Of a stretch of DNA of 64,000 nucleotides, positions 58,472-64,000 are shown in pieces (position 1 is the stretch's first letter; every line of letters begins with the position of its first letter). This DNA is from Morinoia aosen (Eukaryota; Arthropoda; Malacostraca; Amphipoda; Talitridae), in assembly GCA_030386875.1 (NCBI GenBank), contig CM059577.1, positions 24,377,038 through 24,441,037 on the forward strand. Direction: 5' to 3'. Below the pieces are notes generated by a model. That model saw nothing but the letters and a program-made list of their open reading frames with translations. It had not been told where the DNA came from and ran no database searches. The position numbers and the translations under genes are program-made.

Positions 58472-58785
58472 ACCACCATCACCACCACGTCCATAACTGC
58501 CTCTCATCACCACCATCACCGCCACGTCCATAATTGCCCCTCATCACCACCATCACCACCACGTCCATAACTGCCTCTCATCACCACTATCACCACCACG
58601 TCCATAATTGCCCATCATCACCACCATCACCACCACGTCCATAACTGCCTCTCATCACCACCATCACCACCACGTCCATAATTGCCCCTCATCACCACCA
58701 TCACCACCACGTCCATAACTGCCTCTCATCACCACCATCACCTCCACGTCCATAATTGCCCTTCATCACCACCATCACCACACTC
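58472..58785. repeat. minisatellite, 37-bp unit (right part)
   Basis: Continuation of the array interrupted at 55284. Units alternate between 'ataattgcccctcatca' and 'ataactgcctctcatca' forms, a two-unit higher-order pattern. Confidence 0.92.
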
Positions 58786-58867
58786 GGACACACGCAGATT
58801 AGCCCAGCACACTCCGATAACAAGAACAAAGGCCGCCTCTTCCACAGCTCTTCAGCGTCTGCAGGTT

Positions 58868-59362
58868 GTGCTGGTGTGCTTGTTGTGCTGATGTGCTTTT
58901 TGTGTTGCTGTGCTGGTTGTGCTGCTGTCCTTGCTGTGCTGCTGGGCTTGTTGTGCTGCTGTGCTTGTTGTGCTGCTGTGCTGGTTGTGTTGCTGTGCTG
59001 GTTGTGCTGCTGTGCTGGTTGTGTTGCTGTGCTGGTTGTGTTGCTGTGCTGGTTGTGCTGCTGTGCTTGTTGTGCTGCTGTGCTGGTTGTGCTGCTGTGC
59101 TGGTTATTCTGCTGTGCTGGTTGTGCTGCTGTGCTGGTTGTGTTGCTGTGCTTGTTGTGCTGCTGTGCTGGTTGTGCTGCTGTGCTGGTTGTGCTGCTGT
59201 GCTGGTTGTGCTGCTGTGCTTGTTGTGCTGCTGTGCTTGTTGTGCTGCTGTGCTTGTTGTGCTGCTGTGCTGGTTGTGTTGCTGTGCTTGTTGTGCTGCT
59301 GTGCTGGTTGTGCTGCTGTGCTGGTTGTGCTGCTGTGCTGGTTGTGCTGCTGTGCTGGTTAT
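58868..59362. repeat. minisatellite, 18-bp unit, about 27 copies
   Basis: The unit is GCTGCTGTGCTGGTTGTG with G/T and C/T variants. All plus-strand frames remain open (LCWLCCCAGC, AVLVVL periodicities), producing false 170-230-residue ORFs. Confidence 0.95.
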
Positions 59363-59606
59363 GCGCTGTCTCGAGATGTAAGAAGCGAGTCTATAGAAAA
59401 CGTGCGCACTGTTTGCCTGGCTGCTCGAGATTCCATCACAAGTATTAAATTAGACTTCTTATTTATGACCGCTCGGTGCAGGAAGTTTACTCATCATACG
59501 CAACACGCAATCCCATCACGTGTGCACTTTGCCCGTGCGCTTTCTTCAGAAAGCAAGCACCATGTCTAGGTAAACAGGGGCTGGTTCTCCAGCTGTGAGG
59601 TAGCTC

Positions 59607-59760
59607 GGTCCACACCGCGGTATACACAATACCGGTATGCCGTATACCGCGGTGTGGACCGGTCCTCAAGGTGTGAGGTAACTCGGTCCACACCACGGTA
59701 TACAGAATACCGGTGCACCGAATACCGGTATTCAGTATGCATACCGCGGTCCCCACCAGC
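59607..59760. repeat. nested inverted repeats based on ACCGCGGTAT
   Basis: GGTCCACACCGCGGTATAC (59607-59625) is exactly inverted at 59642-59660, with a 16-bp loop that itself contains ATACCGGTAT. A second, imperfect set follows from about 59685 to 59752. It may be a small palindromic transposon remnant; no target duplication was found. Confidence 0.8.
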
Positions 59761-60010
59761 ACAGGCAGGAATTCGTGATGCCCAACGCTTGTTCCAAGTT
59801 AAGGTTTACGCTTATAAACCTGACTTGTGCATCCCTTCTTACGTTATCATTAGTACTTCTAAGTATTGAATTGGGTAATCCGCTACGACTTTCCCTCCCT
59901 GCAATACGAGCGATGTTAGTCGTAGGGGTTCTACGATTAACATAGCTAACGTCAGGTGTTGCCTTCAGAACCCGTGACTCGAAGATGATATTAGAATTTG
60001 AGAGCCAGAT

Positions 60011-60150
60011 GAGATTCGCCCCGTTGGGAAAATGGAAAACTTAGCCTTTAATTTCCAACTCTACCCAGGTGCCCGAGATGGATACAGGGTTGGCCGGGGG
60101 GAGTAACCGTCTTTTCCTTATGTTAGCTACAAGGCATTTAAAAAATAATG
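60011..60150 (+). repeat. 5'-truncated SINE body
   Basis: CCCCGTTGGGAAAA, AACTCTACCCAGGTG, GAGATGGATAC and GGGGAGTAACCGTC, then 'aaggcattt', match in order the body of the SINEs in element X. The tRNA-derived head is missing. Confidence 0.8.
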
Positions 60151-60969
60151 TAAAAAGTCATTGGTTTTACGCTTGAGTAGAATGAAACATCCTACAATAT
60201 AAGATGGACTCGCGACACCTAGACAGAAGTACTGACTGATCTCTGAGGTGTGCGAGCACACTTGGGTAGCGAGTATACTTTAGGGATAATTTTAACTTCA
60301 AGATATGAACTACGCTCTGCTGATAGAGTGGTCCGAGATTACAACAAAATGTTTGTTGTAACATCCAGACAGAAGCTGCGTTCTCCTATATTACGAGCCA
60401 AGGTCACTTCTTATTCTTGCTTTACGTCACGTGCCCGAGACTTGTGCCTCTACTGAAGAAGTGATGAAAGGTCTCGTTAATGAAGCCTAAAGTGTTACGT
60501 CTTGCCATCAATTTGACTTCATGCTAAGCGTTCCGCTCGATGAAATATGTTTTACTCGATGATAAAGGTTTGACTTGAAACTAAAAGTTTCCTTCTCAGG
60601 ATCATGAAACTAGTGTTTCTATAGAAATTAGCGCTCCCCACGTGAAAATGTGGGGTCCCGAGCCGTTGGTTAATTTGGCTTCTTTTAGTTGAACCAGATG
60701 CTTTTTGTTTAATCTGAGACCAGCTTTTTCGATTCATTACTGTCCTGGTTTTCAGCACTGAATATTTTTTTCAACTTTTATCATGCTTTCTTTATGAATT
60801 TATTTCCTAATTCGCTGTTTTTATGCTCTGTTTCATGTTTGGGAAAGCACATTGAGCATAGATTTCCCGTTCCCTTAACTCCCCACTTGATGGTTCCTTC
60901 GTCCTCCCTTTGTTTTCTATACTTTTACAGTAGTTAGAACGGCTCAAATTAACTTACAATCCCTTAAAA

Positions 60970-61160
60970 GTCTCGCTCAATGCTAAATTTCTTTCGGTGC
61001 TAAAATTCCACTTGATGCTTAGTGTTTCTCTTGATGCTAAATGTTTCTCTTTGGGAAATTTTTTTATAGATGCGTTTGCTTGATGCTGAATATTTCATTT
61101 GGCGCTACATGTTTCACTTGATGTTGAAAGTGTCGGTTGGTGCTGTTTCACTTGATAATC
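60970..61160. repeat. degenerate tandem repeat around 'ttgatgct'
   Basis: About seven diverged units of roughly 25 bp contain 'cacttgatgct', 'tctcttgatgct' or similar words. Confidence 0.5.
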
Positions 61161-61444
61161 GCAATTTCACATGCCCTGAAACACGCTCAACACAGCGTCC
61201 ACACCCGCTCTGCAAGCCCGCAGCTGATGACCCTCGTGCCGCCGCGCTGCCAGAGCTCTCCCACGAACCTCTCACTCTTGCTCTTTCCACCTGAAATATT
61301 TACGCAGACTCGTAAACCTTTTACTCCGCCGAGGGGGCTTATTACCCTAAGCTCATTCTCCTCAGGGGCCAAGTATGTTTTGCACTTGCCTCTTATAACG
61401 TTTATAACGAGAGACGGTAAACAAATCATCTGGACTCTATGCTC

Positions 61445-61865
61445 TGCTTCTGACGGTAGGTGTGTGCATGAGGGGAGGTGTGTGCGTGAGGTGAGGTGTG
61501 TGTTTGAGGGACGGTGTGCGTTTGAGGGAAGGAGTGTGTTAGAGGGAAGGCGTGTGTCTGACGGTAGGTGTGTGCCTGAGGGGAGGTTTGTGCGTGAGGG
61601 GAGGTGTGTGTTTGAGGGAAGGTGTGTGTTTGAAGCAAGGAGTGTGTTATAGGGAAGATGTGTGTCTGACGGGAGGTGTGTGCCTGAGGGGAGGTGTGTG
61701 TCTGAAGGTAGGGGTGTGCCTAAGGGGAGGGATGTGCCTGAGGGGAGGTGTGTGTCTGAGGGTAGGGGTATGCCTAAGGGGAGGGGTGTGCCTGAGGGCA
61801 GATGTGTGTCTGAGGGTAGGGGTGTGCCTAAGGGGAGGGGTGTGCCTGAGAGGAGGTGTGTGTTC
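61445..61865. repeat. minisatellite, about 18-20-bp unit
   Basis: The unit is GTGTGTGCCTGAGGGGAG with variants such as 'gtgtgtctgagggtagg'. One strand is purine/G-rich. Apparent ORFs (VCLRGGVCLR periodicity) are repeat artefacts. Confidence 0.93.
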
Positions 61866-62764
61866 GAGATATTTTGGAGCGAGTTATTCAGTTTATACTA
61901 TGGATGAAGCTAGTTTTGTACTGTCATTGCTTTTGAAAAAAGAAAAAAAAATGAAAAAAACTTCATTGACATGATGCTGATGCAGTCGATAGCTACAATC
62001 GAAATTCACTTTTGAATTAGCGACTGTGAAATTAAAATAATGACGTCAAATAGTAGCGGTCTGCGATTTGTCAGCGAGGGGAAAGAGCTCCATTGTGCTG
62101 TCTTTACGAGAGGCTGTGTCCTGTAAACAAAAATTTCGTGAAAAAAAATTATTTTGAAAAACTTTAGTTGAATAAATTTTTTTTATGAATTTTATACTAG
62201 GAATTGAACATAGCAAGCAGAATGAAAAGAGAAATAGATATTTGTAAGTTAAATTTCGCATCCTTTTCTGTATCATGTAGTACGAATTGTTTTTTAACTT
62301 TAGTGAAATGCTTTTTTTAGCCTTTCATTAATATAAAGCCTCACTCGCACAAATCTTGGCTGACAGTAAACGTCATATGAGAAAAATTACAACATCTGAT
62401 CAGAAAAACACGTTGATGTTTAAATGAGAACAATTATTGCTATCTGAGGAGAAACCAAAACATGATACTTTTATTAAAATAAACACGTACACTCACTACA
62501 CTGGGTACATTAGCAATACTCGGTGCAGTGTGCTAACAGAACGGTGTGAATACAATTACATTAATAGCATGAACTCATGAACCGAAACTTGAAAACTTCC
62601 ACTACAATATCCGTCGTGACTTTCGAGTGGAAAAACGTCTAGAAATTGAATACTGATAACACAATTTAAGTAGCGTAAAATTTAAATTGAAATTTCAGGG
62701 ATAGATACTTTAAGTACTCATGAAATAAACGTGAGAAAGCTGCGAAATGTTCCCCGCCACCGTT
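61866..62764. other. unassigned AT-rich DNA
   Basis: No gene or repeat recognised. Confidence 0.5.
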
Positions 62765-64000
62765 TGTTCCCCGCCACCACCATTTCGGACGGTTGCAATT
62801 CTCGCTCGTGGCCACCATTTCGGAGGGTTGCAATTCTCACTCGTGGCCAACATTTCATACGGTTGCAATTCTCGCTCGTGGCCACTATTTCGGAGGGTTG
62901 CAATTCTCGCTCGTGGCCACCATTTCGGACGGTTGCAATTCTCGCTCGTGGCCACCATTTCGGACGGTTGCAATTCTCACTCGTGGCCACCATTTCGGAC
63001 GGTTGCAATTCTCGCTCGTGGCCACCATTTCGGAGGGTTGCAATTCTCACTCGTGGCCAACATTTCATACGGTTGCAATTCTCGCTCGTGGCCACTATTT
63101 CGGACGGTTGCAATTCTCGCTCGTGGCCACCATTTCGGACGGTTGCAATTCTCGCTCGTGGCCACCATTTCGGAGGGTTGCAATTCTCACTCGTGGCCAA
63201 CATTTCATACGGTTGCAATTCTCGCTCGTGGCCACTATTTCGGAGGGTTGCAATTCTCGCTCGTGGCCACAATTCCGGACGGTTGCAATTATCGCTCGTG
63301 GCCACTATTTCGGACGGTTGCAATTCTCACTCGTGGCCACCATTTCGGACGGTTGCAATTCTCGCTCGTAGCCACTATTTCGGACGGTTGCAATTCTCGC
63401 TCGTGGCCACCATTTCGGACGGTTGCAATTCTCACTCGTGGCCACCATTTCGGACAGTTGCAATTCTCGCTCATGGCCACCATTTCGGACGGTTGCAATT
63501 CTCGCTCGTGGCCACCATTTCGGACGGTTGCAATTCTCGCCTGTGGCCATCATTTCGGACGGTTGCAATTCTCGCTCGTGGTCACTATTTTGGACGGTTG
63601 CAATTCTCGCCTGTGGCCATCATTTCGGACGGTTGCAAGTCTCGCTCGTGGCCACCATTTCGGACGGTTGCAATTCTCGCTCGTGGCCACTATTTTGGAC
63701 GGTTGCAATTCTCGCTCGTGGCCACCGTTTTGGACGGTTGCAAGTCTCGCTCGTGGCCACCATTTCGGACGGTTGCAATTCTCGCTCGTGGCCACCATTT
63801 CGGACGGTTGCAATTCTCGCTCGTGGCCACTATTTCGGACGGTTGCAATTTTCGCCTGTGGCCATCATTTCGGACGGTTGCAAGTCTCGCTCGTGGCCAC
63901 CATTTCGGACGGTTGCAATTCTCGCTCGTGGCCACCATTTCGGACGGTTGCAATTCTCGCTCGTGGCCACAATTTCGGACGGTTGCAATTCTCGCTCGTG
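62765..64000. repeat. minisatellite, 35-bp unit, about 35 copies, runs off the window
   Basis: The unit is made of GTTGCAATTCTCGCTCG, TGGCCACCATTTC and GGACG. Variant units ('aacatttcatac') recur at about 62851, 63061 and 63201, spaced 210 and 140 bp, showing higher-order structure. The array continues past the window edge. Frames open on the minus strand (ENCNRPKWWPRARIAT) are artefacts. Confidence 0.96.

Larger units (their letters stand above)
59363..61444. other. unassigned DNA with a SINE fragment and inverted repeats
   Basis: It holds the inverted repeat at 59607-59660, the SINE body at 60011-60150, and a degenerate repeat at 60970-61160. No gene recognised. Confidence 0.5.

Noticed and set aside
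58756..59569. Leu/Cys/Val-rich ORFs of 170-230 codons that look like membrane proteins
   Set aside because: They are translations of the 18-bp GCTGTGCTGGTTGTG-type repeat in three frames.
62710..64000. CRISPR-like regular array of 35-bp units; also 37-bp arrays at 43.0 and 54.8-58.8 kb
   Set aside because: The whole period is repeated, with no unique spacers, in a eukaryotic context and without cas genes. They are minisatellites.

Overview
The window looks like nuclear DNA of an animal, most likely an arthropod. It is AT-rich, has spliced exons with GT/AG borders, and carries a typical invertebrate transposon load: several hAT families, a mariner, a Penelope-like element, a CR1/jockey-type LINE, a gypsy-type LTR element and a tRNA-derived SINE. 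No prokaryotic operon or CRISPR locus is present. I assign no species.

Host genes are sparse. I can support an internal exon of a Ser-rich, Lys-rich, probably nuclear protein (minus, 2891-3486), and the last exon of a secreted precursor with an acidic body and a very basic tail (minus, 32354-33645). A probable first exon of ten codons lies at 46533-46562 behind a CCAAT-box promoter. The rest is mobile or repetitive DNA.

Layout. 5-10.5 kb: foldback elements with GGTCAATATTGA-type ends and exact 8-bp target duplications (5092-5868; 8735-9489 nested inside 8058-10491). Relatives lie at 12.8-13.4 and 38-39.2 kb. 14.57-22.81 kb: a dead hAT element (hAT-1, minus) split by a LINE whose two ORFs are intact (15500-20652, minus). 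23.47-31.15 kb: nested hATs. Element X copy A is interrupted by hAT Y, which is itself interrupted by X copy B; X copy C follows and forms a 2.2-kb inverted pair with B. All three X copies carry a SINE head at the same site. 35.7-36.2 kb: a Penelope-like 3' end with a GIY-YIG remnant and a hammerhead-like core. 41-64 kb: at least eight unrelated minisatellites (units about 33, 37, 26, 25, 37, 18, 18-20 and 35 bp), a decayed mariner (52666-53844) and a gypsy-type element (55285-58471) inside one array.

The most unusual object is the gypsy-type element. Its LTRs look identical and its target duplication is exact, so it is young. Yet its pol frame holds about eleven in-frame TAA/TAG codons, at positions where glutamine is normal or plausible in the family. 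No in-frame TGA occurs except at the expected C-terminus, although many CGA codons are kept. This is what a UAR=Gln genetic code would look like. The LINE in the same window ends both ORFs with TAG, so it is not the host code.
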